The notes under the pieces: generated by a model
Seen by the model: the letters and a program-made list of their open reading frames with translations, nothing else
What the model was told of the DNA's origin: nothing
The model's database searches: none
Made by a program: the position numbers and the translations under genes
Source: Polytrichum commune
Taxonomy: Eukaryota > Streptophyta > Polytrichopsida > Polytrichales > Polytrichaceae
DNA length: 64,000 nt
Direction of reading: 5' to 3'
NCBI GenBank assembly: GCA_950295325.1
Contig: OX485807.1
Location: forward strand, 1,862,501 to 1,926,500
Shown here: in pieces, positions 1 through 11,517 of the stretch
Layout of the letters: each line of letters starts with the position of its first letter
How positions within the stretch are numbered: position 1 is the first letter of the stretch

Positions 1-420
1 TTACCAATTCAAGAAGCAGCTGGTTCCAACAACAGGAACTTCCGAACCCTTCCTAACCAACGATTTCTAGTTCCTCCCATTTCATCTTTTGACATCTCTG
101 AGTAGGACTTGGTATTTTAACCCTGGCCTTAAATTGCAACCCAAACATAAAGACATGTGATTGACACCCTCACCTGGGACTCATTAACGGCAGAAACATT
201 AGGAACTTCCGTCACACACTCACGAGGGTTTCCAAGGCCCCCTAGTTATGGTACCTACCAAAATATAGGTTAAATCCTCCCTCCATCTTTGTTTCTTCGA
301 ACTAGTACATTTCACTACGAAAGAATCAAAACTCATCAGAATAGTCAGCTAGGTTGCAAATCATTTCAGCCAATATGGGTCTGGCTACTGCAATAATCAA
401 GCGGGTAGGAAACTTCCAAC

Positions 421-474
421 CTTCATGCCATTGGGTGTGGCTAGGCTGTAGAGCTGAATCCTCTCGGACGCCAT
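421..474 (-). CDS. First exon of a second Ure2p-like glutathione S-transferase gene (runs off window)
   Basis: The minus strand reads an ATG at 474 followed by 18 codons, MASERIQLYSLATPNGMK, and then a GT donor at 420-419. This is almost identical to exon 1 of the complete GST gene at 23156-23209; the only residue change is Arg for Lys at position 5, and the exon length and donor position are the same. In the complete gene intron 1 is 365 bp. A similar intron here would put exon 2 at or beyond the left edge of the window, and no exon 2 sequence is visible in positions 1-420. The orientation matches the complete copy, so the two form a tandem pair about 22.7 kb apart, now separated by LINE insertions. 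Whether the rest of the gene is intact cannot be judged from this window. Confidence 0.8.
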
Positions 475-1857
475 GATTCTTCCCTGACCTTCTTCACCAG
501 CTGCTGATCATAAGCTCTGAAATATTTCCCACAACATAAGCTAATTCAGAGTATATATACTGACGTCGAAGAGTTTCTTCAACTTAGCAGATCAAGAAGA
601 CTCTAAGCTAGAATTTTTTTTTGTAAAGAATGAAATCCTCCACAAAGAAATAGACTCTGTCCAGTAGAACCACAACTATATAGGGCATCCAACATCGTCA
701 ACTCGAGCAACACCAGATCAACCAACTGTTGTTGTCCAGAAACAACACTGACAACACAACATTATGGAACGCCAAAATTACCACCTTCAGGAGAGAATTG
801 AGAGTGTTGTGGAGAGATCAATGGGAGTAGGGAGTTTATAAGGAGGAGCACCTGATTTTGTTGTTTATTTTATAGGTCACCTAGCTAAGGGAGCTTGAAG
901 TCAATTCCTTGGTGTCAAGTCAGCAGTTTCTTTGTGCAAAGTTTCACATTGTCCAAAGATCTTCGGGAAGCTACAGAACTGATGACGATGACTTCGATGG
1001 TCCAGGTGGCCTTCCGTGGTGCTATAAATGTTTTTAAAATTTAGCAGTATTAAAAAGTGCGATAAAAAAATCAACTGTACGTATGTAAACCTAAGTATTA
1101 GATGTATATACTGCCAGAAATTGGGAGCATTCTGACCACATTTGCTATGTGAGATTGCTATGTCCGAGCCCTCGAACTGTGCTTGAAAGTTTCACAGAGC
1201 ATGTTTAACACTAAAGTGGCACGAAAGGCATTAGGCCATGGCTCATGAATGACCATGATTCCTGTTAAGACAGGATGAATGTCATCCATTCACTCTCCGG
1301 TTCCATCCATGGCTTAGTAAGCATAGGAAGTAAAAGGATGTTAACTCTATTTACACTATATCTTAACTTGAGTTAACCAACTATATTTCATCACTATATA
1401 ACCATAATGGAATAGAGCTCCGGCTCATTCTTTTTGATGCTCATAATGCTTGTCTCTCAACAATTCCTTACGTTTTGGATGAGAGCATAGAGAAGTTTAT
1501 GGACTATAACCCAAAGTCTTTCGGAGGTCACAAGCCCTTAGTGTGAACCCAAAGTGGATCATGAAAAAGATCTCATAATACTTTAACTAGATTTGAGAAT
1601 GCATCATGGAGGAGAAACGAAAGAAAGTGTTTAATTGTAGCTTTGTTTATGTATTGGTGTTTGTATATATATGTTGATACATCCCCAGGATCAGGCACCA
1701 TGATTGCAATAGATCCCCCACTACCAGAACAATATACCTTATCAAAACAACAGGTGGAGCCCACCTCATAAGTAAGATAGAAAATTTCCTCTTAAAAGCC
1801 ACACCACTTGAAAGAGAATGGCATAAGTTATCCACTACACCCCCCCCCCCTCAGAAA
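475..1857. other. Gene-poor stretch between GST exon and LINE
   Basis: I see no credible coding exon here. The short minus-strand reading frames near 1573-1835 lack recognisable motifs. The stretch ends in a run of about a dozen C (near 1842-1852) immediately before homology to the plus-strand LINE begins. Confidence 0.5.
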
Positions 1858-3990
1858 TTGTCTTCCCGAGAGTTAAAATATATACACAAATTACTTATGG
1901 AAAACATATATGACATAAAACAACTCACCCTTCCAAACGGCACACACTTAATGTCATACATCGAATACTCAAAATACTATAAAAAACCCACCCACCCGAT
2001 AAACACAAGCTTTGAAAATAATAGAAAAATTATTTTGTTACCCATGTTGTAATGAAGAATGCCTAGAAACATGCCAAGAACATTACCCACCACGTACACT
2101 AAAAAGAGCATACGTCATAAGGGAACATAATATAACAAATAACGAAACCCGTATACACCCACTAACCCCACCACACCCAACACACCCGACCACTCCAGTA
2201 CACATAAAAAACAACCCAATAAAATACCCTATACAGTCAATAATAGACCACTACATAAAATCAACTACAGATAAATACAAAAATATAAAAAAACCAACAC
2301 ACATACCTATGCCAATGGATATTATCCAATGGAACGATATACACCAAAAACCTCCCACAAAGAGAATTATTCCCCTACAATCTCCCAAGAGTCATACAAC
2401 ATAACACAAACTTAATACTCACATACTACACCAAAATACAGCATAAAAAATATGAAAATATCATAAAAGAAAATGACATGTTTGCACAAAACAAAGATCC
2501 CAAACACATTTCCCCTCCCCTGAACACCCCACTCGTGAAAATCTCAATACAAGAATGCAACCCTGAAAAAAACATTAACACTAACACAAACAAAATACAA
2601 ATACAAAATGACTCCGCCTATATCTATGATGAAACAGGCAAACACATTATCACCATTCCATACAATAGGATGACTTGGTTATGGAACCAATACAACTGCA
2701 CACTACATCAACCACATGACTTAATACCCCCTACTCAACCATTTGAAATCGAAATAGCGTGGCTTTACCAAAGGTACAAACACAGAATACCGAAAAATGA
2801 CCCACTTAAAAACGCACATCATTCCCTGCCCAAAACACTATTAGATTATATCACGACATCCTTTGAAATCACACATTCTTATTTCTCATCACCAGTCACA
2901 TGCTCAACCCATCTAACCAAATTCTTTTCACCATTTCCTAGAGATAAAATCTTTGGATCCATCGGTAACGCATTCTCACATAAGTGGCAAGGAATAGGAT
3001 ACGCCCACCCACACAATTTAGGCCCCTTCCCAGACACACATGTAATCACGCAAATACCAGCAGACACCACCAAATATGAAGAGCATACAAGACCACAAGA
3101 ATCCAATGAAACACGCATAGAACCACTCACCATAAGAATCCTATGCGTCCATCACCAAAATAATAGTATCGGTACTACAGAACAAATGAACACAATAAGA
3201 AATATATGCAACAACCTGAACATAACCCGTATAACCACCCAAATTGCTCCCCCTACCCCACAAAATCTAGAAGTCAACAAATGTAAAACATGGAACACCC
3301 TCACCTACCCCACTCCAAACACGCAACTACACAATACAATTCCACAAATCCCCAACTATGAAAAAGAAACACCACTCAAATTCCCCCCCAAGTATTGCTT
3401 CTACACAGATGGATCCTTTAACCCCCCAAAAAAATGGGAGACATTTGGCGGAGAGAAGAAGCTGGATATGGTATATATAACCAAGAAAAAAATATCAAAC
3501 TCGCACTACGACTACCAGGCCTACAAAACATATTTCGAGCAAAACTAATGGCCATCCACCACACCCTCACAATAATAAAAAACGACTTCCCAAATGAACC
3601 AGCACATATTTTCACAGACTGTCTTAACGGCCTATATGTAATCAAAAACCAAATCAAACACCCCACACTACACAATAATCACCCCGATAAAACAATATTA
3701 GAAGAAATAGTGAACTTTCTTACACAAAGAACCCAACCCACAACATTATACAAAGTAAGAGCACATGCAAACATTAATGGTAACGAAGAAGCCGACGCAC
3801 TTGCCAAAGAAGGGACATCAAAAGAACACTACAACGCCTCTCAACCACACGAATTTGCCCACTCAACGCCATACTACTACCAAAGAGACACATGGCCATC
3901 AATGGAAACAACCCCGGACAAAGGGCCCATCAGATTCCTAGAAAAACACCTAGTGACGTACAACAAGAACATAAATTTAGAATTAATCCC
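1858..3990 (+). pseudogene. Outer LINE copy, upstream half: post-RT region, Cys cluster and RNase H (broken)
   Basis: This is the 5'-truncated first half of a non-LTR retrotransposon ORF2. It is homologous, at clearly divergent protein level, to the minus-strand copy at about 7400-4950. Reading needs at least three frames (about 1858-2052, 2012-2404, 2478-3440, 3434-3990). Visible landmarks in order are a Cys cluster (LFCYPCCNEECLETC, near 2030-2075) followed by HYPPRTLK, a long linker with WLYQRYKHRIPKNDPLK, and an RNase H domain. The RNase H domain has YTDGS (near 3400), FTDCLNGL (near 3610) and the His/Asp motif RAHANINGNEEADALAKEG (near 3760). The usual catalytic Glu in the AELMA motif is Lys here (AKLMAI). 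The homology stops exactly at GAATTAATCCC (3980-3990) and resumes at 16812, so this is half of one interrupted element. The RT core and APE domain are absent, which suggests 5' truncation at insertion. Confidence 0.85.
3980..3990 (+). repeat. Left target-site duplication of the nested LINE insertion
   Basis: The 11 bases GAATTAATCCC occur here and again at 16812-16822. The plus-strand LINE coding sequence stops at the first copy and resumes at the second. Joining across a single copy restores the reading ...NLELIPILYPNIDEW..., which has the same number of residues as the corresponding stretch of the minus-strand copy. Variable-length duplications of this size are typical of LINE insertion by target-primed reverse transcription. 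Confidence 0.8.
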
Positions 3991-4008
3991 TAAGAAGAAG
4001 AAAAACTT

Positions 4009-4027
4009 CGGTCTCCGGAGGAGACCG
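4009..4027. other. Perfect 8-bp hairpin near the inner LINE's 3' end
   Basis: CGGTCTCC, a 3-base loop (GGA) and GGAGACCG form a perfect stem-loop about 20 bases from the junction. On the minus strand it lies just before the terminal TTTTTCTTCTTCTTA. LINE RTs of several clades recognise a 3' stem-loop plus short repeats on their RNA. A similar role here is inference. Confidence 0.5.
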
Positions 4028-4270
4028 ACGTGAATGAAGTGTCTGTTCGATCCTCCTCCAATCCGATGCCCACAGGACAAAGGTATGGAGGTAAAGATCT
4101 ACTCCTCCCTTTCGAGAGTAGACACTATAGTCACCAGTTACTAGTAATCAAGAACCAAAATGGTTAGTTTTTAGGGGGGATTGTTAGTATGGTTTGGGTC
4201 GCCAAGTCGCTAGTGCATTTGTTAGTGGATGGAGTAGAGTGGCTTAGTTACTAAAGTTTTATGGCTTTAT

Positions 4271-5050
4271 CTATGGGGGGTCTAGTGTTTGGGGCAGGGG
4301 TTGGTGATTTTTTATTCTTCTTTTGTGTAGGAGGATAGACATGGCATACTTAATAGCGATAGTATTGATGTTTTTAAAAGTATTTTTAATGATAGGCATA
4401 GGTATTTTGAATTTATTTTCGAGTGATTTCATTGAAGGAATGTGTGTAGTGGCTCTAGCGCCTGCGGTGATTATAATAAGGGGATCAACTTTCCATCCTC
4501 TAGCAACGATACTATCAATTAATGGTTTATATTTGTTATTTTTTGCTTCAAGTGTTTCTGGAGAGAATCTATCATTACAGTATGTGAATTCGATGAATTG
4601 TATGGTGATGTTGGGGTCCATGTCTGTGGGGGGGTCATGTTGGTACGGTAATCCTCTAACACAAAGGATGTCAGGTCTAAATCTGGAGTTACAATGGCAT
4701 CTTTGTGTACCGCATGTGCAAGGGAGTAGCCAATTGGGAACGGTGTTTTCCTGGGATGTATTATTGAAGGTGCCAGTGTTCATGAGAATATAACATCGAG
4801 ATTTTTCAGATGAGATTAGTAATTTCCTAATTTCCCATACAGCTTTATTGTGTCTTTTGACGTGAAGTGAGTGTATATGTTGTTGTTTACACGTAAGTAG
4901 TACATGTAACCACGTGTCCGGTTCGTATGAGTTGCAAATGGGGCATGTAATAGAGGGATATGATGTCTACCGAAGAACAATTGTTTTTTAGCATTGCCCA
5001 TATAGGTTCCTGTTCGGAATTTGATGAGGCATGATTTTTGTTTATCTGTG
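4271..5050 (-). pseudogene. Inner LINE ORF2 C-terminus: CCHC finger and restriction-like endonuclease domain
   Basis: The open frame at 4783-4271 encodes the C-terminal 170 residues. It has a Cys-rich stretch (LPCTCGTQRCHC), then RPDILCV, a spacer and IQFIEFTYCNDR, then KYKPLI and GWKVDPLIIITAGARA. The PD...E-x-T arrangement followed by a KY-x-PL helix is the layout of the PD-(D/E)XK restriction-like endonuclease of R2, CRE and Dualen LINEs. Just upstream (4800-5000), in shifted frames, is the CCHC finger that is intact in the outer copy. The domain ends at a stop at 4271. The assignment to REL is from motif layout, not a search. Confidence 0.65.
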
Positions 5051-6953
5051 ATTTCCGGGTTTTCCCATAATTCGTTAGAAAGTTCTTTGTCTATATCTGC
5101 ATTTCCTGTCCATTTATAAGTGTTGGGGGTTTGTGTGGCCATGTTTTCCAAGTTGTTTTCCCTATCGTATTTAATAATTTGTTTTTCTAGGAATCTAACG
5201 GGGCCTTTATCAGGAACGTCCGTCATTGAGGCCCAAACGTCCTTTTGGTAGTAGTATGGGGTGGCATGGGCATGTTCATATGGGTGAATGGCAATTCTGT
5301 GCTCTAGTTCTAGCCCTTCTTTTGCCAATTTGTCTGCTTGTTCGTTGCCGTTAATGTTGATGTGTGCTCTGACTTTGTATAGTGTGATTGGTTGTGTTCG
5401 GTTTTGAAGTAGTTGTACCATGGTGGCGAGGGTGATTTGGTCAGGGTGGCTATTGTGAAGTGTGGGGTGTTTAATTTGTATATTGAGTAAGTATAATACA
5501 TTGAGACTGTCGGTAAATATGTATGCGGGTTCGTTTGGATATAGTGTATTAATGATTGTTAGTGTTTCATGTATGGCTATCATTTATGCTCATAATATGT
5601 TTTGGAGTCCATGTAGTCTTTTGGAGATGTTAAGGCCCTTCGGGCTATAGATTCCATATCCAACTCTTTCTCTTCTCCATACTTCAGGGTTAATTTCTTT
5701 GGGTTTCATAAAAGAACCGTCTGTATAGTAGCTGAATTGTGGATGGAATTTTAATGGTAAGTTGGTTTGGTAATTAGGGAATTGTGGAATAAGTATGTTA
5801 TTATTATTGGGTGTGTTTGGATAGTTAGATTTAGCCCATTTTTTGCTAGGATTAACGGCAGTATTTAAGGGGGTGGGTTGTGCAATTTGTGTGTGAATTT
5901 GTAATATTTGGAGGTTATTTGCTATGTTGGTGAGTTGATTCATTTGTTCGTAGGTACCGATGTAATTGTTTTGGTGGTGGATACAAAATATTTGTAGTGT
6001 TGATAATTCTTTTCTCGTGATATTGAGTTCAGGGGGAATTGTGGGTTCTTCGTATATGATGGTGTCTGCTGCAAAGTGGGCAATGATGTGTGTGTCTAAG
6101 AATGGGCCAGTGTATGGGTTAAAGTTATGGTACCAATCCATATCTTTTGAGATAAGTATAGTGATTGTATTTGGGTCGTTTTTGGCCGCAATGCGGGCCC
6201 AATGGATGGTTTGTTGTAAGTCTGTTGCGTTATGGGGGTGGGCGTAACCAATTCCCTTTCATTTTTGGTCAAATGTTTTTCCTAGGGATCCAAATATTCT
6301 ATCCCTAGAGAATGGTGAGTGGAATTGGGTGAATTGTGTGGAACAAATAACTGGGGATGAGAAGTATGAATGGTTGATATTAAATGTTGTTATTAGGAAA
6401 TCTAGTATTGGAGTTGGTATAGTATATTGGGCACGTTTAAGTGGGTCATTTTTAGGAATACGGTATTTATACCTTTGATATAGCCACACGATTTCAGTTT
6501 CAAATGATTGGGTAGGTGATTCTAGACTATGTGGGGTATCTTTAGCTTGATGGTATTGTTTCCATAGCCATAGTAGTCTAGTTTTTGGGATGGTAATGAG
6601 GTGCCGGCCGTTGTCTTCATATATGTGAGCGACGTCTAATTGTGTTTGGATAGTGTTAGTATTTGTTTCGATGTTATTCTCTGGGTTGCATTCATTAATG
6701 GAGATATGTGCTAATGGAATTATTGTGGCAGGGATAACGTATCTAGTATCTCTTAGTTGTTCCGTGGAGAAGTATGCGTTGACGATATTTGTGAAGTGTT
6801 TGTGTTGCCTTTTCGTATAATATTGGGTAAGTAGTTCGGTGTTGTGACAACTAGTATAGGCATCACAATAGGGAAATAATTCTCTTTGGGTGCGTCATTT
6901 GTTGTATCTGGTATTATTTGTTGTAGTCCATTGGCATAGGTATGATGTGTCAT
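4816..6953 (-). pseudogene. Inner LINE ORF2: linker and RNase H domain (broken)
   Basis: Four overlapping minus-strand frames (6953-6753, 6489-6259, 6141-5590, 5583-4816) together align with the outer copy's 2280-3990. RNase H motifs are YYTDGSF (near 5730), IFTDSLNVLYLL (near 5510) and the catalytic His/Asp motif RAHININGNEQADKLAKEG (near 5330). At the start of the second motif the frame carries two stops close together (near 5580-5592): TGA, where the outer copy has CGA, and TAA, where the outer copy has AAA and active RNases H have Glu. The first looks like CpG decay. The domain sits between RT and REL. It would remove RNA from the RNA:DNA hybrid during insertion. Confidence 0.85.
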
Positions 6954-8898
6954 TTCTTGTAATCCCGTTAGAATCTATGAGTTGTCGTTGTTTGTGATCT
7001 AGTATTGTGTGTATAGGAAATTGACGGGGGTTGTTAAGCATATTGTTGGGAGGCGGGGATAGGTGGGGGATAGGGGGGTTTGGGGGGTGTATAGGAGGGG
7101 TTGGGTGTTGGGGGAGGATGGTATGATTTATTATTGTGTAATTATTCTTTAAGGTTCGTGGGGGGTAATGGTGTAGGCATGGTAGGTGGCATTCTTGGTG
7201 GCAGGAAGGATGGCAAAATAGTTGATTCGCAATGTTTAATGCACTCTTGATGAGTTTTGTAGGATTGGAGTGGTATATTTTAAAGTCGTCTGGGTTCATT
7301 AAGGTTGTGCCATTGGGCATGATTATTTGTTCTAATTTTATTATATTGTGCAATAGAAGTTTTTGTAATAATTTAAGTGAAGTGTTGGGGTTTAGGCCCT
7401 GTAAGTTTTGAGCTTCTTTCAACCATGCGGTTTCAAGTGTGAATGGGTTTAATAAGAAGCTATTTATTGTACTTTTTAGGTGGACTCCGGCTTCATGTTT
7501 AAGTAGGAATAGCGTTCTAGTGATAGGTGATGTAACACAATGATGGTATTTAATGCGGGTTATTTCTTTGGAACCTCCAAATTTTGCAAGTATAAATTGT
7601 GTTAAGCCATGATAGATTTTACCGAGTCTACCTTTGTCATTGAGGGCATTTTGTAGTTGTTCTCCGATACAACGCAAGTAGGCATTTTGTAGAGAGAATG
7701 CTTCAATTCCGAATAGATCGTGCGGGAGTTGTGTAGCGATATTAGATGTGTTTTTTGGTAATCCGCATATTATTTTATGAAGTGCTATAATCTTCTTATC
7801 GAGTTTTTTGATAGCCGGAATAGAGTATGGTATTGCGTAAAAGCTGTAGGCTATACCAACACGTATGATTGTATCTGCCATGTTGATTTTCTGTTTCATG
7901 TTGGCTGGGCATGCTACAAGGGCTTGACATTGTTTAATAACTTTAGCTGTAGTGGTATTAATTTGTGTTTTCCATTTAAGAGATGGTGCGAGGTTGATTC
8001 CCAGATAGGTGTATGGTTCGTGTTGATCTAAGACTGGTAATGGTTGGTTTCCATAGTTTATATTAGTGGATTGAATCAGGGCTTTGAATGTTATGGGGTT
8101 CATTTTAGATTTGTTAGGGCATCCGGTCACTTCACACTTGGGTATTCCAAGGTCCATTTCCGCCCATTCGTAGAATTTGTCTAATTTGTTTAGTTGTGTT
8201 TGTAATGATTTTAATTTGTTGGCAATCGCTGTTAGATCATCGGCATATGCTGCGGATGTGATTTTAATTTTGGAAGTTCCAAAGGTATATCCATTGTCAC
8301 CTTGTTGTAACCATCTAAAGAGGGGTTCTAAGAATATTAAAAATAAGTAAGGGCTGAGAATGTCTCCTTGCATTCTACCTCTTTGAATGAGGATGGGTAG
8401 GGTTTTGCCGAAGTATTCTCCAAAATATATAGTAGTGCATTGTGTGTATATATTTCCAATGAGGTTTATTGCATCTATTGGATATCCAAGGTCTTTCATT
8501 ATGGCTAAGAGTCTTGCATGATCAATGGAACCGAAAGCGTTTTTGAAATCAATGTAGAGGATATATATATCTTGGTTCGTAAATCTTGCGTCTTCTAATG
8601 CTGCAATGAGGAGTTGAAGTTGTCTGGATGTTCCTCGTTCTGCTCTGAATCATTCTTGGCTATCATGCAGTATTTGGTGTCTTTCACCATAAGTTGAGAG
8701 AATAGAGGTTAATGTGCTTGTGTATAGTTTGTATATGGTGCTAGCTAGTGCAATAGGTCTATGGTTAGTAAGTAGTGATGGATCACCTTTCTTGTATAGT
8801 AAAACCATTAAACTAGTTTTCCAGGATGCGGGGATTTGTTTTTGTTTGTAGCAGTGTTTAAAGAATAGAAAGAGTAGCTTGTGGAAACGTAGAGGCAT
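6895..8898 (-). pseudogene. Inner LINE ORF2: reverse transcriptase with thumb and Cys cluster
   Basis: From the minus strand, RT palm motifs appear in the standard order. They are NHRPIALASTIYKL (8740), YILYIDFKNAFGSIDHARLL (8540), RGRMQGDILSPYL (8370), the catalytic SAAYADDL (8240) and YTYLGINL (7990). The 534-codon frame 8499-6895 runs from mid-palm through the thumb to a Cys/His cluster (CHPSCHQECHLPCLHHYPP, near 7180). The frame 8898-8650 joins it after one in-frame stop (TGA after HDSQE, near 8650). A one-base deletion near 8925 separates it from the upstream frame; restoring it would give the usual KAPGPDKIP start of RT. The domain copies the element's RNA into DNA at the target. Confidence 0.9.
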
Positions 8899-8903
8899 AT
8901 TCT

Positions 8904-9440
8904 TTAGGATTGAATTAGGAATTTTGTCTGGTCCTGGGCTTTATTATTTCCTAGGTTTTTGAGGCAGAAGTCGTATGTTTCTTGGTCAAAGTATGTGTGT
9001 AGGGGGGTTTGGGGTTCTCCCCGTTGTTCAATCGTGAATCCTTCTAAGTCATGCCATGGATATTGCCTAACACCACATGTGCAATGTGGTGGGTGAATGT
9101 TATGATAGTAGCATATGGATGTTGTTGGCCGATTACTGATGGATTGTTGAATGTATATTTCTTTTGCAATATCTTCAGGATTGGTTAATATGTTATTTTG
9201 TCTATCCGTGATGGAGTCGAGGGGTGAGGTTTCGGAGTGCTTAAAGACTTTCCTATTTATCTTTTTGGGACTTTTTTCATACATTTGGCGGTATTTTGAT
9301 ACGGCTTTTAGAATACAGTGTTTGATGTATTTTGTGGTGATTTTTCTGGCTTCTTTATTGGAGGTTTTTGCGATAGCGGCTATGGTGTCAATCCATTCAT
9401 TTGGGAGAGTGATTGTTGTAGGTGAATGTGGAATTTGCAC
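8904..9440 (-). pseudogene. Inner LINE ORF2: linker between APE endonuclease and RT
   Basis: This 178-codon minus-strand frame begins after an in-frame TGA at the end of the APE frame (near 9483) and ends at the RT frameshift. Continuous reading through the TGA gives the same frame, so this is a nonsense mutation rather than a gene boundary. It includes a basic region (KINRKVFKHS) and a Cys/His stretch (CYYHNIHPPHCTCG, near 9100). No enzyme motif is recognised in it. It ends in GNNKA, the start of the RT N-terminal motif. Confidence 0.75.
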
Positions 9441-9482
9441 ATGTTGGTGGTTACGGATTTCATTTAAAATGGGATGAGTTTG

Positions 9483-10665
9483 TCAGTGTGGATTGTTTCT
9501 TGCAATATATATTGTTTTTCTAATAAGATGGTATGTGTCGAGGTGTCGTTTCCATTCTTTGGATAGTTTTCGTGGTAGGAAGTCACCTTGCTGAGCTGTT
9601 CTATTTGTAAGGGTTGGTATTGGGGCTGCTTTGCAGGTTTTTTCAATGGTAACTGAAATTTTTTCTACAATGTTGTCTAATGCTGTACAAGCTTCTTGCC
9701 ATTGGTCAGGGGTGAGGTTGTTGTGGTTTTCTAGTATGATGGTTAGTTCGTTTACTTGCATGGTATTTGCTTCAAAAAATTCTATATTAAATTTTTCTAA
9801 GTTTTCCGGCGGGATTGGATTTAGTATTCTAGTTGGTGTAATATTTGCGGGGGATGGTGGTCTAGCTATAAGTAAGTTTTGGGGTATGTGTAAGGTGACT
9901 GGATAGTGGTATGAATTTAGATTTATGTTTGTGATTGTTGTAGAGGCGAATCTGTTGTTATCTGGTGAGTGGATATAGAAACCGTCTATAAGGCTGGTTG
10001 ACGTGTAATTATAACCTCCTTGTCTTGAAATATTAGTGGTTGTTGGAATATATTCTAGATTTAGGGTTGTAGTGAAGTTTTTCCATTGGATGTCGTCCTC
10101 TTGTGGTGCTGTGTGATTATTGTTATTTTGTCTTCCGGTGAGTGCAATATCTTTATTAAAATCTCCACATAAAATGTTTGTGTGGTTTGGGTGCGCAATT
10201 ATTTGGTTGGTGATTGTGGTTTTGAGGTAGGGAATGAGGTGGGTGTCATCTACGTGTGTGGGCATATACATATGTATGATTAGCCATGGCAGGAGTGGAT
10301 GGTTGTGTATTTTTATTATTTGTAGATAAGGGGAGATATTTGCTGGTGTGGGTATCTTGGTAACATTTCCAGAAAATGCGTATTTGTTATGAATAAATGT
10401 GAGAAGACCACCTCTACCGGGGGTGTAAGGCATTCTTTGTTGTATGCATCTTGTGAGGACGTGTGTGTTGTTAAAAATAAGTTTGTATTCAGGGAATTGA
10501 TTTTGAATGTATTTAGTGGATTTAGTTGCTGTGAGTTTGGTTTCTTGGATATTTATAATCGCTATGTTGCTAAAGGAATGGTTTATTAAGCTTTGTAGGT
10601 TTGGTAAGGCTGTGTTAAGTGACGAGGCATTCCATGTTATTATATTTGTTTCGTGGTTAGAGTTT
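9483..10665 (-). pseudogene. Inner LINE ORF2: APE-type (exonuclease III-like) endonuclease
   Basis: The frame is open upstream of its first Met. Motifs in order are TWNASSLN (near 10645), NIQETKLT (near 10555; the catalytic Glu), PYTPGRGGLLTFIHNK (10425), HMYMPTHVDD, ILCGDFNKD (10165; catalytic Asp/Asn), SLIDGFYIHS (near 9985) and SYHYPVTLH (near 9910). The last motif is normally SDHxPV. The Asp is Tyr here, so this copy is probably catalytically dead. APE domains nick the target DNA in most LINE clades (L1, RTE, CR1, I). Having it in the same ORF as a REL-type domain is the notable point. A stop (TGA) ends the frame at 9483. Confidence 0.9.
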
Positions 10666-11047
10666 GTAATTGTTCTTGGGGCTGGTGTGGGGATGTTTGG
10701 AAGTGGAGGTGGGTGTGAGTATTCATCTATGTTTTCTAAGCCCCGGAGTGACTCGGTAATCAGTTTTACAGTGAGAAAGGTTAATTTCCTTTGGAGTGTG
10801 GTTAGTGTAGGTGGAGTCTTTTGGTTGTGGATAAATTTATATAACTCGGTATGTATAGAGTTTTTGGGGTGTATTATATCTTGGTTATTTTCAACAAATG
10901 TTGTGTATGGGTGTTGTGTTAGAATGTGTCGCTCGGGAGGGTTGTTAAGGTTGGCTAGTCTAATGATTAGTGTGTTGGTCCATATGTCGTTAAAGTGGTA
11001 AATGCGGGGTTGGGCTAATATGTTGTTACATGTGTCTATTGAGGGGT

Positions 11048-11356
11048 TTATCGAAATTCTAAAACATATAGTATATGAGTTGATTGGGAATGACTTTGTG
11101 TTAGGATGTATTGATGTAGGTGTGGATATATGATGGTTGTTTGGTGATGTAGTGGGTGATTCCGTTTTAGTATGGGAGCGAACGTATTTGCTATGTGTTG
11201 GTACTCTGGATGTAATTTTATTGTGTTTGGGATAAAATATGTTTTGGCTCTCTTTTTATGTGTAGCGGGGTGTGTGCGTAGGATATCAGGCATTGGTCCG
11301 GGGTTAGGTTCCATATCTCCGCATTGTAATAATGTTAATTTATTGATGAAGTAGTA
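11048..11356 (-). pseudogene. Inner LINE ORF2 N-terminus carrying a 2A motif
   Basis: The minus strand reads HGYYFINKLTLLQC, then GDMEPNPGP, then MPDILRTHPATHKKRAKTYF. A TAA lies about nine codons upstream of the 2A motif. The frame ends at 11048 and is one frame off the APE frame that follows, so at least one indel lies between about 11048 and 10665. The segment is the natural N-terminus of the polyprotein that continues into the APE endonuclease. No domain other than the 2A motif is recognised. Confidence 0.6.
11294..11320 (-). other. 2A (StopGo ribosome-skipping) motif GDMEPNPGP
   Basis: The peptide GDMEPNPGP matches the 2A consensus D-x-E-x-N-P-G-P, and it is preceded by the hydrophobic LTLLQC typical of such sequences. 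2A peptides make the ribosome release the chain at the final Gly and go on at Pro. They are known at the N-termini of ORF2 in several APE-type LINEs (for example trypanosome L1Tc and animal CR1-like elements). Here it precedes the APE domain. Activity is inference. Confidence 0.8.
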
Positions 11357-11517
11357 TCCGTGGAGTTAAAGTAATTTTGGTTTTTTCTTATGTATTTTTT
11401 GATATTTTTTGAGTATGAACTTAGTTGTAGTAAATAGGTTAGGTAAGGCGGGTATTATGTTTGCTAGTTGTTTAGTTGGAAAGTGTGTACTTGTGTTGCT
11501 TTTAGGTTCGTGATTTG

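Noticed and set aside
4085-4215. Plus-strand PPT-like TTTTTAGGGGGGATTGTTAG suggesting an LTR start, plus GGTCGCCAAGTC shared with 17832
   Set aside because: No second LTR, PBS or pol domain is visible. A shared 12-mer is expected by chance at this window size, though similar short words flank both sites.
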